Positions 13,501-27,283 of a stretch of 64,000 bases of DNA are shown piece after piece. The stretch's first letter is position 1, and the number at the start of each line of letters is the position of its first letter. A program made the translations under genes and the position numbers. The notes beneath the pieces were generated by a model, which did no database searches, was not told where the DNA came from, and was given only the letters and a program-made list of their open reading frames with translations. Location of the stretch: positions 1-64,000 of the forward strand of contig NW_002476267.1 in the NCBI RefSeq assembly GCF_000189635.1. Direction: 5' to 3'. The DNA is from Tetrahymena thermophila SB210. Its lineage: Eukaryota; Ciliophora; Oligohymenophorea; Hymenostomatida; Tetrahymenidae.

Positions 13501-16500
13501 GATATAAACATATCTGAATATAAAAAAATCACATTTTAAATTGTATCCATCAATATTCCTTTAACGTTTTAAATATCAGTATTACATTAGTCAAAATTAT
13601 TTTAAGAATAATCTAAAATATATATCATAGGAGTCAAATCTACAACTATAAGTTTTTATCCTTTTTCATAGAAATAAATAGCATCTTTATAAAATTTTCT
13701 GTTGGTTTTATATGTTTATAATTCACATTACCCAGGAATATTAATTGAATTAATTACTTTAGCAGATCCAGTTGTAGCAAGTAATTATGAAAATTTAAAA
13801 TCATAAAACAAGTTTGTATTATTAAATCTATATTCAAATAAATATGAAAAATTCGTATAGTCACCTAATTTAAATAAACTGTTTGCTTAATCATAAAGAT
13901 AAACAATCAACTATTAAGATAAATTTACCAAAGGCACACATTATAAACTATTTTAAAATTGATCAAAGCTATCTACCTTTTTTTTTTAATAAATAATTTA
14001 TTAATAAAATTGATTTTTTATAGGCAACTGTGAAAGAGTCCACTGCAAAAATTGTACAGTAGTTTGGCTGAGTATGGGTGATTTTTTTAATTTTCAAAAA
14101 TTTTATATTAAATTTTATATCTAAATTTTATTAATAAATAGGTATGGTGCATTTTTTAAATACATATTGTATGTAGAGAGTATTGATTATCTAAAGAAAT
14201 TAATAAAAAATTAAAATCTTGAGTAAAAATATTTTTAAAATTAAATTTTATCTTGATTAAATTGTAGATAAATTAAAAAAATGAAAGAAATGAAATAAAT
14301 TATACATTATTAAATGTCATTATGTTGATTCCTGTGACAAAGTTAAATATTTAAATTTAAGGATAGTAGATAATAACAAGATTTTCATCACATTAAAGAT
14401 AGTATTGCAAATCTGAATATGGTTGTTGAGAAATAACATCAATTTACTGAGTAGTTTGAGTTTTAATCTATTTTATTATAAAATCATTTTAGATGTTAAA
14501 ATATTTTTTAAATAAATTACTGAGATTGAGTAAATATTTAAACTAGCTGTCTTAACTATTATTACTTGCTATTTTACACACACCTTTTAGTCTATAATTT
14601 AAGAGTCTAAAGTAGAAATTTTTTAAATTTAGGAACTTTAAGTTTTGTTAAATGTGTAAATTGTATTATTGTTTATCCACAAGAAGATCTAAAGACTCCA
14701 GTCAATCATTGTAATCTAAAAATCAAATTTAAAGTTCATTTCAATATATATATTTTCTTAAATTGACTTAGTAACATCATAAATTATTATCTCATTAGTT
14801 TTATTATCGTAAATGGCTATTAAATTGATTTCAAGTGCTGTATCTTATATTTTTTATGTTTATGCCAAATTAAATACACTAAAAGGTTTATTAAACAAAT
14901 TGATGTGCCAATATATATCATTATTCGATTAGAATAAATGCAATTCAGTATCATTATCAATACTTATATTTCCAAGATAGTTATTGTTTTCTTATTAATT
15001 TTTAACTATTATCATATTTTTTGTATCTATAATATTATTTGATTTTTTTATAAATAAAAGATTATCAAAAGGATAGAAATTTATTTTCTTTGTCCGATAC
15101 TCTTTTTAATCTGAATCAGAATTTATTGAAGAAAACTACTTCAATTCCATATCAAATTTATACAATTAATTTTAGTCATAATAAAAAACAAATCTTTCAT
15201 TATAAACTAAATCCAAAAATTTAAAATCTAGAAATGGATATTAAATTCCTTAATTAAGAACATCTAAAAGTTGAAGATCGAAAGAGTAAATATAAATATT
15301 TGAATAGTAAAAAATAAATATTTCTCCTGTTTTTTAATAAACTAAGGATTTGCATTTAGAAGGATCTATTTAAATTGTTTGTAATTAATAAACAAGCTGT
15401 TTTTTGCTTAAAGAAAACGGTTAGCATTTATTTTAATCCATTTAAAAATAAATCAAATCATTTAAAGTAATTAATGGTTGTTGGTTGTTATTGATAATCC
15501 AAAAATTAATCCCATATTCTTATCCAAAATCAAATAATTGCTACACCGAAGCTTATTGTAAATCAATCATGTATAAAATAGTATTAACTTAACTATTTGC
15601 TAAATACACAATATAGTCATCATTTATAATTATGAAATATTGTAATGAAAAGTTATAGTATTATATATTTTTAATAAGCTATTATCCTGATGATAAATCA
15701 AATATCTATGGTATATTTTAAATTAATAACATATTTCTCTTTTCTATAAAATACACATCACTAAAAGGATATAACTAATCATATGTGTAATTTAGAATTT
15801 ATTTTTAGGAAGAAATTTCAATGATGTATTCATAAACAGTTTGATTAAATACCTTACTCAGCACAATATATTTTTAATTGATAATGTTTATGTTATCGAA
15901 ATTTGAAAAGTAATTATCTGTTTGCAAAGCTAAATATCTTGTGTTTAATCTTGGAATTTTTTGCAAATTCTGTAAATTATACTTAATTTTTAAAATTGCT
16001 AAAGCTTAAGAATTGATTCTCTAATTTCCATAAAAAATTTAAAAATTATTTTCTTATTAAATATTAAAAATTGTTAATTCTTCATTATATTTTAATTAAT
16101 ACTAATTAGGATCTAAGTATTTAATTTGATAACTAAAATCTGATAAATTGTATCTTATTCTAAGTTGCTAATAATAATAAGTATTTATTTGTATTATCTG
16201 CTAAACAAATATATCCAAAACATTAAATTATTAAAATATAACATTCGTGACTTTTGAAATATTTGTTATATGAGTAGAATTTATTGTCTAAGTTAATAAA
16301 TTAGCTAAATTTGTTTCACCTATTTAAAATCTAGTCAAATAATTAGTCAAATTTAACAATTGTAATTTATCTGATATAAAAATTAAAAATGTTGAATTAT
16401 TTTATTCATTTTCGTAAATCTCAAAATAATTTAATTGAGTTGAAAATAAAGTTGTTTTTTAGACTACTTGATCTGAATATACATTTAATACTATCAAATC

Positions 16501-17857
16501 TAAATTGAAATTAGAGATATTATAGCGAATTATTGAATTTAATAAATTGCTATATCTGATGCAATCCTAAAAATAAAGCTCTACTGATTCTATATTTTTT
16601 GCTTCTAATTATTAATCCGAAATTGTTATTTTCTGTATTAATATTTTAAAATTATTCCAAGCATAAGATATTAAATAATCATTCTTTTAATATACTTATA
16701 TTTAACTCTAAGAGGATGGCAATTCAATTAAAATATTTTAAATTTCTAAAGTTCTGTCATCAAGAAGCTTAATTTACTAATAAAATATAATTAAAAATAA
16801 AATTGAATTAATTTCAAATATAATATACCTTCAACTAGGTGTTGTTAATCTGTATATAATAAAAGGTCTGTGAATTCTATTAAAATTAAAGCATATATTT
16901 AAGATATTAAGGAAAAGATGGCTCTGTATATATTTGATTGAGCTTAATATCATAACGTAATATCTAAGTTCTACTTACAGAAGAAAGAAAGACAATTTAA
17001 TTAATATGATCTAAATATAAAATATAATAATGCATATAGTCATTATCATCCTCAAAATTATAATCTACTTTATCATATAGCTAAAAAGTTTAGAAATCAA
17101 AAACTGTTAATTTATTTCCTGCTATGCATCCAGCCTTTGATCCTACCATGAAGCTTTATTGTTAAATTTCTTCACCTTTAAGCATATATTACTATTCATA
17201 ATCATACATTTTTTAAAGAATTTATACTGAAACTATTTTCCAATCTGAATCAACAAGTGCAAATGTACATTGATTAGCCCTAACTAAATAATGGTTCGTT
17301 TAAAATTATTCAACTTAGAGAACTCTTTAAGGGAGTTGATAATTAGAGCTATTTTCAGTTGAAGGGCATTAAATTGTTTTTTAGCACACTTTTTAATCAA
17401 AATTTGAATAATAAGTGGAAGGACAACTTTAATAGCAATCACTCGCATTATATGGAATTTTAGCAAATCCTACTTACGACTAACAATTATCTGATTAAAA
17501 TATACATGAATTACTAATAGCATCTAGCTCAAAATTAATGTCACATTAAATACATTACTAATATTCATTACATTCTATGCAACCAACTATATTACATTAA
17601 ATACATTATTAATTCTAATCTTATGTTTCTCCGTTCTAACAACTTTAAGCACAAACAAAGACGTCCATAGAGCTCTTTACTAGACCTGATCTGCAGATTA
17701 AACAAGAATTCTCGCTAAAATTAAAGCAAGTCTAACAATTTGCATGACACTAACTACATTATTAGCTAATAATATTGAATATCTAATTACTTTAGCATTG
17801 AGCAATTATTAAAGGTATTGCGAGTAAAAAAAAACAAAAAACATCAAAAATCAACAT
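7534..17857 (-). CDS. Giant surface protein: signal peptide, Cys-rich repeats, propeller-like, beta-helix, multi-pass C-terminus
   Basis: About 3,225 residues. Start ATG at 17857 is chosen because it gives a clean signal peptide (LLAIPLIIAQC). Next come furin-like cysteine repeats (CHANCQTC, CNEYQQCIQC) over the first ~250 residues. A long region of F/Y-D-x and I-x-x-Y strands (about 17300-13000) looks like a beta-propeller. A parallel beta-helix follows (about 11500-10100) with GGAI/GGGI and F-x-x-N repeats, like polymorphic outer-membrane proteins. Then a cysteine module (CPEGKYSL, KNGYWR, GNIGPLCYSCD) and several hydrophobic helices. Introns needed to keep the frame: 16777-16828, 14543-14583, 13977-14305, 9476-9587 and 9147-9201; 7677-7733 is a likely in-frame intron. 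With these, codon phase agrees from start to the TGA at 7534-7536. Likely a plasma-membrane protein with a large ectodomain; ligand unknown. The gene at 31021 is a short relative. The 13977-14305 intron may hide a small exon. Confidence 0.8.
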
Positions 17858-19221
17858 TTTGTTTACACGCCTATTTATTTTATTAATTTTATTAAAATCA
17901 AACAATATTTCAATTATTTTTCTTTTAGTATTATCAAATAAAATTCAAGTAAAAACTACTTCCTAACTATTAAAAATTTATAGTCCTTTCTTTCTATGTA
18001 ACAAAGAAGATTTCTCTTAACTAAATAGATTTCAAAATAAGAAATTTGATAAACATAAGTAATTTTATATTACAAATATTATATACAAATAACAAAATAT
18101 TATATAGGTAGAAGTATTTTTAAACAAAAAATAAGATCTTAAAAATTATATTTAAAGCATGTTTTTAAAAATAAAAAATAACTATATATTTATTTTTTTG
18201 CTCGTTTGTTTACCAGTTTTAAATTACTATATAAAATATTATTGTTATTTTTATATTTTTAAATAAAATAAAATTAAAATATTTAAAAATTTTGTTTAAG
18301 GGAATTAACTATGTTTATGCTTAATACAAACAAATCTTCTTAATTTTTATATAAAATGTAAACTATATTACTTCTAATTAAATTTTGATGGATTTTTCAA
18401 AAACTGTAAGCTATTCAAGGTAAAAAATACAATTAAATATATTTTGGATAAGAATTAATTACCATAAAACTTGATAACTTTCTTAAAACCAAATATTGTT
18501 ATTATTTGTAATAATTCGCAAAATAACCCTAAAAGATGATAAATTGATTGAGGTTACAAGTTACTTTATTAAAAATTGCTTATAAACAAAAACGCCCACC
18601 TAAAAATAGAAGCTTAATAAGATAATTAATATATTTCTATCATAATTAATGTTTTAATTTAAAATGAAATTTGATAACATATTCAAAAAAGTTGTCCTAA
18701 TGCCTATAGATGTTATTAATAAATTTTATATGTTGTTGGTTTTTTGTTGTTACTATCAATTTGTATTTTGGCATTCAAACTAAAAATACAAAAAGCCTTT
18801 TTATAGACTTCATAAATATATATAAGCATTTAATAAATAAAAAGAAAGTGGGAAAAATTAATCTAAAGAATTGAAATTTATATTCAGGGAAAATAATTAA
18901 AATCAGAATCAATCAAAGAAAAACCACGAAATAAATTTTTATTTTCACAATGTAGCATTTAGTATTATCTAATTAATATTTTTGCAATGAATAAATAAAT
19001 ACATAAAAAATTAATAAAATAGTTAGCCACATAAATTTAATTCAAAAATGAATAAGCTAGCAACTAAATAATTTACTTTAAAAATATATAATTAATCAAT
19101 ATTTATTTAGAAAAGCTATATGATTGATTACAATTTTTAGTTCAATATATATGGTAAAATAAGAAGTCTCGCCCATAGGGGTATTTTTGTCACTCATTTT
19201 TAAAAATTTTTAAACATGTTA
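17858..19221. other. Intergenic, nothing recognised
   Basis: About 1.3 kb of AT-rich DNA upstream of the giant gene's start. No coding frame, RNA gene or repeat recognised. It presumably holds the giant gene's promoter. Confidence 0.55.
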
Positions 19222-20498
19222 GTAAAATTTTTCAAAATTTATCTTTTTCAAAAAAAAAAATATGATATAAGAATATACAGTGAATAATATTTCAAATTTT
19301 GCATTGTGTGAATGCTTTCTAAAAACTCTAAAATAAATCAGTTTTAAGCTAGTTTAGCTTTATTTATTATGATATTAAGATATATTACATTTCACCTTTT
19401 ATAAATTAAATAGGCATTTCACTCAAGTTAATTAGAAGGAAAAAAAGAAGAAATAATATGAAATAATAAGATTAATTAATAAAATTAAAAAAGAATGAAA
19501 AAAAAAAGAAATCATAATAAAAAGAAAAAATAAATTAAAAGAGCTTTAATGTTTTAAATTAACTTTTATAATTAAAAATATTACAAACCAAAAATTAATA
19601 AATTGATTTTATTAAATGTAAGTTTTAATAGCAAAAAATGTAGAAAAAATATCAAATAATAAATAATTAAAAAATAAAATGAAAATTAAGTTAAAATAGC
19701 TAAAAATGTTTGTTTTAATAAAAATCAATAAATAATTATGATATTTTTATAATAAAAGTTATTTATTTAAATTAATTGAAAGTTAAATTTATAAAAAATA
19801 TTAATAATAATAAAAATAATATTTATAAATTAAATATACTATAGATTAATATGGAGAACCTAATGAGATGATAGTGAAGAGCTTAAAAACTTTTTTTGTT
19901 AATTTATATAAATTTAAAGGATATTAATAAAAAAATTAATAATTACTTCTTCTAATTTGTTATATATATTAATCTAATATATCATTTATTTTTTTTTTCA
20001 AAAATATTGAATAACAATTTATGAAATTTAATTAATTAATTGTAAATGGATAAAAAGAACAAATAAATATATTAATTTTCAAATATTAATTTATATATTT
20101 TGTTTTATGAAGATATAGATATCACAGAAAAATTAATTTAACATTCATATTTAAACTTAATATTTGTATGTAAAACATATACTTACAAAAATAATAGGAA
20201 TTAGAGATGGCCAGTTATTTATTTATTCATATTTCAAAAAATTCTAGTATTTAATGTTCTTAAATATTATAAAAATAATGTTTATAAGTAGATTTTTCTG
20301 TTTTAGCTCTGTAATTTTACGAATTTTTATAATATCTCAAATTATAGCAAGCTGCCATACAAAAATTTCATGGTTTGTATGCCACTTATTATGAAATAGA
20401 TTTTTATTTATTTATTAAAAAATCTGTTTTTATATTTTATAATAGAATTGTTATCAATAATTTAATTTATTATAATTTCAAAAATAAATAATTTTTTA
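19222..20498 (+). repeat. Left copy of ~1.27-kb direct repeat flanking the LRR array
   Basis: It matches 27348-28620 in the same orientation almost base for base with few indels, for example 'ctttctaaaaactc', 'gatgatagtgaagagc' and 'aattagagatggcca'. It contains a decayed LRR array unit: intron-like sequence near 19430-19620 and a relic exon on the - strand near 19260-19350. No transposase or other mobile-element gene is present in it. Confidence 0.82.
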
Positions 20499-20784
20499 CA
20501 TCTAAAAATTTTAAATTATTTGATCCTTTTTTGAGAAACATGTGAGTTTGTTTAAGAGGAATTAATTTATTTAAGTAAATTTAATTTTTTTATTTTTTAT
20601 TTTTACAAACAATTTATTTACTTATAAAAATAAATATAAATGATATTTATAATAAAAAACAATAATAAAATCTTATATATTTTAGGTTAAAAAACTTTTT
20701 CAAAATAATAAAAAATAAAAAACCTTTAATATTCAATTATTTAAACATTTAATATTTATTCTTCCTTTTTTCTCCATTTGCTTA

Positions 20785-23700
20785 TCACCAGAATTTTTTT
20801 TGAAAGACAACTAATCTTTTTGATTTAAGACACTTGCTTATTACTTTGAGTTTTTATGATTAATACATTGAGCTAAAATTTTATAATAAATTTGTGTAAA
20901 TTTTATTAAATATCAAAAAGAATAAACTTTTAAATTAAAAATTGTTTCTTAAATTAATATATAAATAAATAAAAAAAATAACATTAGTCGAATAAAATAG
21001 ATAAAAAATAAATCAAATAAATTCAAAGAACTTTTTTATTTTAAATTAGTTTTTATAATTCAAAATATCACAATCCAAAACAAATAAACTGTTTTTACCT
21101 AAGGTGAAGTGTCAAATTAGAGAGATTAATACAATTTGCTAAACCAGAACCTAAGCCTGATGCACCTTCATCACCAATTTAATTGCCACTTTTTAAATAT
21201 TGAAGAAAAAATATATCATTAAATAGTTAATTAGAAGGAAAAAATGAAGAAAGAATATGAAATAATAAGATTAAATAATTGATAATAAAAGAAAAAGTTA
21301 AAAATAAAATGATGAATTAAATTAACAAAGAAAGAACAAAAAAAAAAAGCAAGCACAATATAAAGGAAAAGAAAAGAGAGCTTTATTGTTTTAAATTAGT
21401 TTTTATAATTCAAAATATCACAATCAAAAACAAATAAACTGTTTTTACCGAAAGTCAAGTATCAAATTTAAGAGATTAATGCAATTTGCTAAACCTAAAC
21501 CTAAGCCTGATGCACCGTCATCATCAATTTTATTGCTACTTTTTAAATATTAAAGAAAAAATATATCATTAAATATTTAATTACAAGGAAAAAATGAAAA
21601 AAGAATATGAATAAAAAGATTAATTAATTGATAATAAAAGCAAAAGTTAAAAATAAAACTATGAGTTAAATTAACAAAGAAAGAACAAAAAAAAAAAAGC
21701 AAGCACAATAAAAAGGAAAAGAAAAGAGAGCTTTATTGTTTTAAATTAATTTTTATAATTCAAAATATCACAATCCAAAACAAATAAACTGTTTTTACTC
21801 AAGGTAAAGTGACAAATTTGAGAGATTAATGCAATTTGCTAAACCAGAACCTAAGTATTATGCACCCTTTGTACCAATTTCATTCTACCTTTTTAAATAT
21901 TGAAGAAAAAATATATGATTAAATAGTTAATTAGAAGGAAAAAATGAAGAAAAATATGGAATAATAAGATCAATTAATTGATAATAAAAGCAAAAGTTAA
22001 AAAAAATGGTGAGTTAAATTTACAAAGAAAGAACAAAAAAAAAGCAAGCACAATAAAAAGGAAAAGAAAAGACATCTTTATTGTTTTAAATTAGTTTTTA
22101 TAATTCAAAATATCACAATCCAAAACAAATAAACTGTTTTTACTCAAGGTAAAGTGAAAAATTCGAGAGATTTATGCAATTTGCTAAACCAGAAGCTAAG
22201 CCTGATGCACCCTTTGCACCAATTATATTGTCACTTTTTAAATATTGAATAAAAAATATATGATTAAATAGTTAATTAGAAGGAAAAAATGAAGAAAGAA
22301 TATGAAATAATAAGATCAATTAATTGATAATAAAAGCAAAAGTTAAAAATAAAATGATGAATTAAATTAACAAAGAAAGAACAAAAAAAAAAGCAAGCAC
22401 AATATAAAGGAAAAGAAAAGAGAGTTTTATTGTTTTAAATTAGTTTTTATAATTCAAAATATCACAATCAAAAACAAATAAACTGTTTTTACTTAAGGTT
22501 AAGTGACAAATTTGAGAGATTAATGCAATTTGCTAAACCAGAACCTAAGCCTGATGCACCTTCGTCACAAATTTTATTGCCACTTTTTAAATATTGAAGA
22601 AAAAATATATCAATAAAATAGTTAATTAGAAGGAAAAAATGAAAAAAGAATATGAAAAAATAAGTTTAATTAATTGATAATAAAAGCAAAAGTTAAAAAT
22701 AAAATGATGAGTTAAATTAACAAAGAAAGAACAAAAAAAAAGCAAGCACAATAAAAGGGAAAAGAAAAGAGAGCTTTATTGTTTTAAATTAGTTTTTATA
22801 ATTCAAAAAATATCACAATCCAAAACAAATAAACTGTTTTTACTTTAGGTTAAGTGTCAAATTTGAAAGAATAATGCAATTTTCTAAACCAGAACCTAAG
22901 CTTTATGCACCCTTTGCACCAATTTAATTTTAACTTTTTAAATATTGAAGAAAAAATATATCATTAAATAGTTAATTAGTAGTAAAAAATGAAGAAAGAA
23001 TATGAAATAATAAGATTAATTAATTGGTAATAAAAGCAAAAGTTAAAAATAAAATGGTGAGTTAAATTTACAAAGAAAGAATAAAAAAAAAAGTAAGCAC
23101 AATAAAAAGGAAAAGAAAAGAGAGCTTTATTGTTTTAAATTAGTTTTTATAATTCAAAATATCACAATCCAAAACAAATAAACTGTTTTTACTGAAGGTC
23201 AAGTGACAAATTTGAGAGGTTAATCCAATTTGCTAAACCAGAACCTAAGCCTGATGCACCTAAATCACCAATTTTATTGTCACTTTTTAAATATTGAATA
23301 AAAAATATATCATGAAATAGTTAATTAGAAGGAAAAAATGAAGAATGAATATGAAATAATAAGATTAATTAATTGAATAAAAGCAAAAGTTAAAAATAAA
23401 ACTATGAGTTAAATTAACAAAGAAAGAACAAAAAAAAAGCAAGCACAATAAATAGGAAAAGAAAAGAGAGCTATATTGTTTTAAATTAGTTTTTATAATT
23501 CAAAATATCACAATCCAAAACAAATAAACTGTTTTTACTAAAGGTTAAGTGCTAAATTTGAGAGATTAATGCAAATTGCTAAACCAGAACCTAAGCCTTA
23601 TGCACCTTTTGTACCAATTTAATTTTCACTTTTTAAATATCGAAGAAAAAATTTATCATTAAATATTTAATTACAAGGAAAAATTGAAAAAAGAATATGA

Positions 23701-26700
23701 AATAATAAGATTAATTAATCGATAATAAAAGCAAAAGTTAAAAATAAAACTATGAATGAAAGAACAAAAAAAAAGCAAGCACAATAAAAAGGAAAAGAAA
23801 AGAGAGCTTTATTGTTTTAAATTAGTTTTTATAATTCAAAATATCACAATCCAAAACTAATAAACTGTTTTTACTTAAGGTCAAGTGACAAATTTGAGAG
23901 ATTAATGCAATTTGATAAACCAGAACCTAAGCTTAATGCACCCTTTGCACCAATTTTATTCCTACTTTAAATATTGAAGAATAAATATATCTATTAATAG
24001 TTAGTTAGAGGGAAAAAATTATGAAAGAATTTGAAATAATAAGATCAATTAATTGATAATAAAAGCAAAAGTTAAAAATAAAATGATGAGTTAAATTAAC
24101 AAAGAAAGAACAAAAAAAAAAAAAGCACAATATAAAGGAAAAGAAAAGAGAGCTTTATTGTTTTAAATTAGTTTTTATAATTCAAAATATCACAATCCAA
24201 AACAAATAAATTGTTTTTACTTAAGGTTAAGTGTCAAATTTGAGAGATTAATGCAATTTGCTAAACCAGTACCTAAGCCTGATGCACCCTTTGTACCAAT
24301 TTAATTTTAACTTTTTAAATATTGAAGAAAAAATATATCATTAAATAGTTAATTAGAAGAAAAAAATGAAGAAAGAATTTGAAATAATAAGATTAATTAA
24401 TTTTCATAATAGCAAAAGTTAAAAATAAAATGGTGAGTTAAATTAACAAAGAAAGAATAAAAAAAAAGCAAACACAATAATATAAAAAGAAAAGAGAGCT
24501 TTATTGTTTTTAATTAGTTTTTATAATTCAAAATATCACAATCCAAAACAAATAAACTATTTTACTTAAGGTTAAGTGACAAATTTGAGAGATTAATGCA
24601 ATTTGCTAAACCAGAACCTAAGTCTGATGCACCTTCATCACAAATTTTATTCCTACTTTAAGTATTGAAGAAAAAATATATCATTAAATAGTTAATGATA
24701 AGGAAAAAATGAAGAAAGAATATGAAATAATATCAATTAATTGATAATAAAAGCAAAAGTTAAAAATAAAACTATGAGTTAAATTAACAAAGAAAGAGCA
24801 AAAAAAAAGTAAGCACAATAAAAAGGAAAAGAAAAGACAGCTTTATTGTTTAAAATTAGTTTTTATAATTCAAAATATCACAATCCAAAACAAATAAACT
24901 GTTTTTACCAAAGGTTAATTGTCAAATTTGATAGATTAATGCAATTTGCTAAACCAGAACCTAAGCCTGATGCAACTTCATCACCAATTTCAATTTATCT
25001 TTTTAAATATTGAAGAAAAAATATATCATGAAATAGTTAATTAGAAAGAAAAAATGAAGAAACAATATTAAATAATAAGATCAATTAATTGATAATAAAA
25101 GCAAAAGTTAAAAATAAAACTATGAGTTAAATTAACAAAGAAAGAACAAAAAGAAAGCAAACACAATAATATAAAAAGAAAAGAGAGCTTTATTGTTTTA
25201 AATTAGTTTTTATAATTCAAAATATCACAATCCAAAACAAATAAACTGTTTTTACTGAAGGTCAAGTGACAAATTTGAGAGATTAATGCAATTTGCTAAA
25301 CCAGAAGCTAAACCTGATGCACCCTTTGCACCAATTTAATTGTTCCTTTTTAAATATTGAAGAAAAAATATATGATTAAATAGTTAATTAGAAGGAAAAA
25401 ATGAAGAAAGAATATAAAATAATAAGATCAATTAATTGATAATAAAAGCAAAAGTTAAAAAAAATGATGAGTTAAATTAACAAAGAAAGAACAAAAAAAA
25501 GCAAACACAATAAAATAAAATAAAAGAGAGCTTAATTGTTTTAAATTAGTTTTTATAATTCAAAATATCACAATCCAAAACAAATAAACTGTTTTTACCT
25601 AAGGTGAAGTGTCAAATTTGAGAGATTAATGTAATTTGCTAAACCAGAACCTAAACCTGATGCACCTTCATCACCAATTTTATTGCCACTTTTTAAATAT
25701 TGAAGAAAAAATATATCATTAAATATTTAATTAGAAGGAAAAAATGAAGAAAGAATATGAAATAATAAGATCAATTAATTGATAATAAAAGTAAAAGTTG
25801 AAAATAATGATGAGTTAAATTAACAAAGAAAGAACAAAAAAAAAAGTAAGCACAATAAAAAGGAAAAGAAAAGAGAGCTTTATTATTTTAAATTAGTTTT
25901 TATAATTCAAAATATCGCAATCCAAAACAAATAAACTGTTTTTACTCAAGGTAAAGTGACAAATTTGATAGATTAATGCAATTTGCTAAACCAGAAGCTA
26001 AACCTGATGCACCCTTTGCACCAATTTAATTGTTCCTTTTTAAAAATTGAAGAAAAAATATATGGTTAAATAGTTAATTAGAAGGAAAAAATGAAGAAAG
26101 AATATGAAATAATAAGATTAATTAATTTATAATAAAAGCAAAAGTTAAAAATAAAACTATGAGTTAAATTAACAAAGAAAAAACAAAAAAAAAGCAAGCA
26201 CAATAAAAAGGAAAAGAAAGAGAGCTTTATTGTTTTAAATTAGTTTTTATAATTCAAAATATCACAATCCAAAACAAATAAACTGTTTTTACTGAAGGTC
26301 AAGTGTCAAATTTGAGAGATTAATGCAATTTGCTAAACTAGAACCTAAGCCTGATACACCCATTGCATTAATTTGATTGCCACTTTTAAATATTGAAGAA
26401 AAAATATATCATGAAATAGTTAATTAGAAGGAAAAAATGAAGAAAGAATATGAAATAATAAGATTAATTAATTGATAATAAAAGTAAAAGTTAAAAATAG
26501 AATGATGAGTTAAATTAACAAAGAAAGAACAAAAAAAAAGCAAGCACTATAAAAAGGAAAAGAAAAGAGAGCTTTATTGTTTTAAATTAGTTTTTATAAT
26601 TCAAAATATCACAATCCAAAACAAATAAACTGTTTTTACTCAAGGTTAAGTGTCAAATTTGATAAATTAATGCATTTTGCTAAACCAGAACCTAAGCCTG

Positions 26701-27075
26701 ATACACCCTTTGCACCAATTTTATTCTTACTTTAAATATTGAAGAAAACATATTTCATTAAAAAGTTTATTAGAAGGAAAAATGAAGAAAGAATATGAAC
26801 TAAAAAGGTCAATTAATTGATAATAAAAGCAAAAATTAAAAATAAAATGATGAGTTAAATTAACAAAAAAAGAACAAAAAAATAAGCAAATACAATAAAA
26901 ATAAAAAGAAAAGAGAGCTTTATTGTTTTAAATTAGTTTTTATAATTCAAAATATAACAATCCAAAACAAATAAACTGTTTTTACTTAAGGTAAAGTGAC
27001 AAATTTGAGAGATTAATGCAATTTGCTAAACCAGAACCTAAGCCTGATGCACCTTCATCACCAATTTTATTGCCA
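20785..27075 (-). CDS. Leucine-rich-repeat protein, 18 tandem 90-nt exons plus terminal exon; 5' end not found
   Basis: On the - strand 18 exons recur every ~346 bp from 26986-27075 down to 21099-21188; the two boundary exons measured are exactly 90 nt. Each starts after a TTTAAAAAG acceptor, ends before a GTAAAAAC donor and codes one LRR (N-x-I-G-x-x-G-A-S-x-L-G-S-x-L-A-N-C-I-N-L-S-N-L-x-L-x-L). All introns are phase 2. The terminal exon (20785-20872) encodes KCLKSKRLVVFQKKFW and ends in TGA at 20785-20787. Its tail resembles that of the 56951-62393 gene. The repeats alone would give roughly 540 residues of ribonuclease-inhibitor-like solenoid. Upstream of the last unit the sequence runs through an intron-like stretch into the right direct repeat with no ATG exon, so the 5' end is missing or displaced. 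It may be a truncated gene, although I saw no stop in the exons I translated. Confidence 0.75.
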
Positions 27076-27283
27076 CTTTTTAAATATTGAAGAAAAAATA
27101 TATCATTAAATAGTTAATTAGAAGGAAAAAATTAAGAAAGAATATGAAATAATAAGATCAATTAATTCATAATAAAAGCAAAAGTTAAAAATAAAATGAT
27201 TAGTTAAATTAACAAAGAAAGAACAAAAAAAAACAAGCACAATAAAAATAAAAAGAAAAGATAGCTTTATTATTTTAAATTAT
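21080..27283 (-). repeat. Tandem array of 18 exon-intron units, period ~346 bp
   Basis: Units begin around 21131, 21481, 21831, 22175, 22525, 22875, 23223, 23570, 23905, 24253, 24596, 24941, 25287, 25631, 25977, 26323, 26671 and 27016, judged by the conserved 'gcaatttgctaaacc' core. Exons and introns are both highly similar between units, so whole exon-intron cassettes are duplicated and homogenised, not exons alone. Confidence 0.9.

Noticed and set aside
16943..16978. 36-bp intron in the giant gene
   Set aside because: It has GTAAG..AAG ends, but it is a multiple of three, has no stop in the ciliate code and reads as ordinary protein sequence (VSRTQILRYDIK), so I treat it as coding.
21080..27283. 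CRISPR-like or satellite array
   Set aside because: The ~346-bp unit contains a coding exon with splice sites and an open phase-2 frame; it is a eukaryotic exon array.
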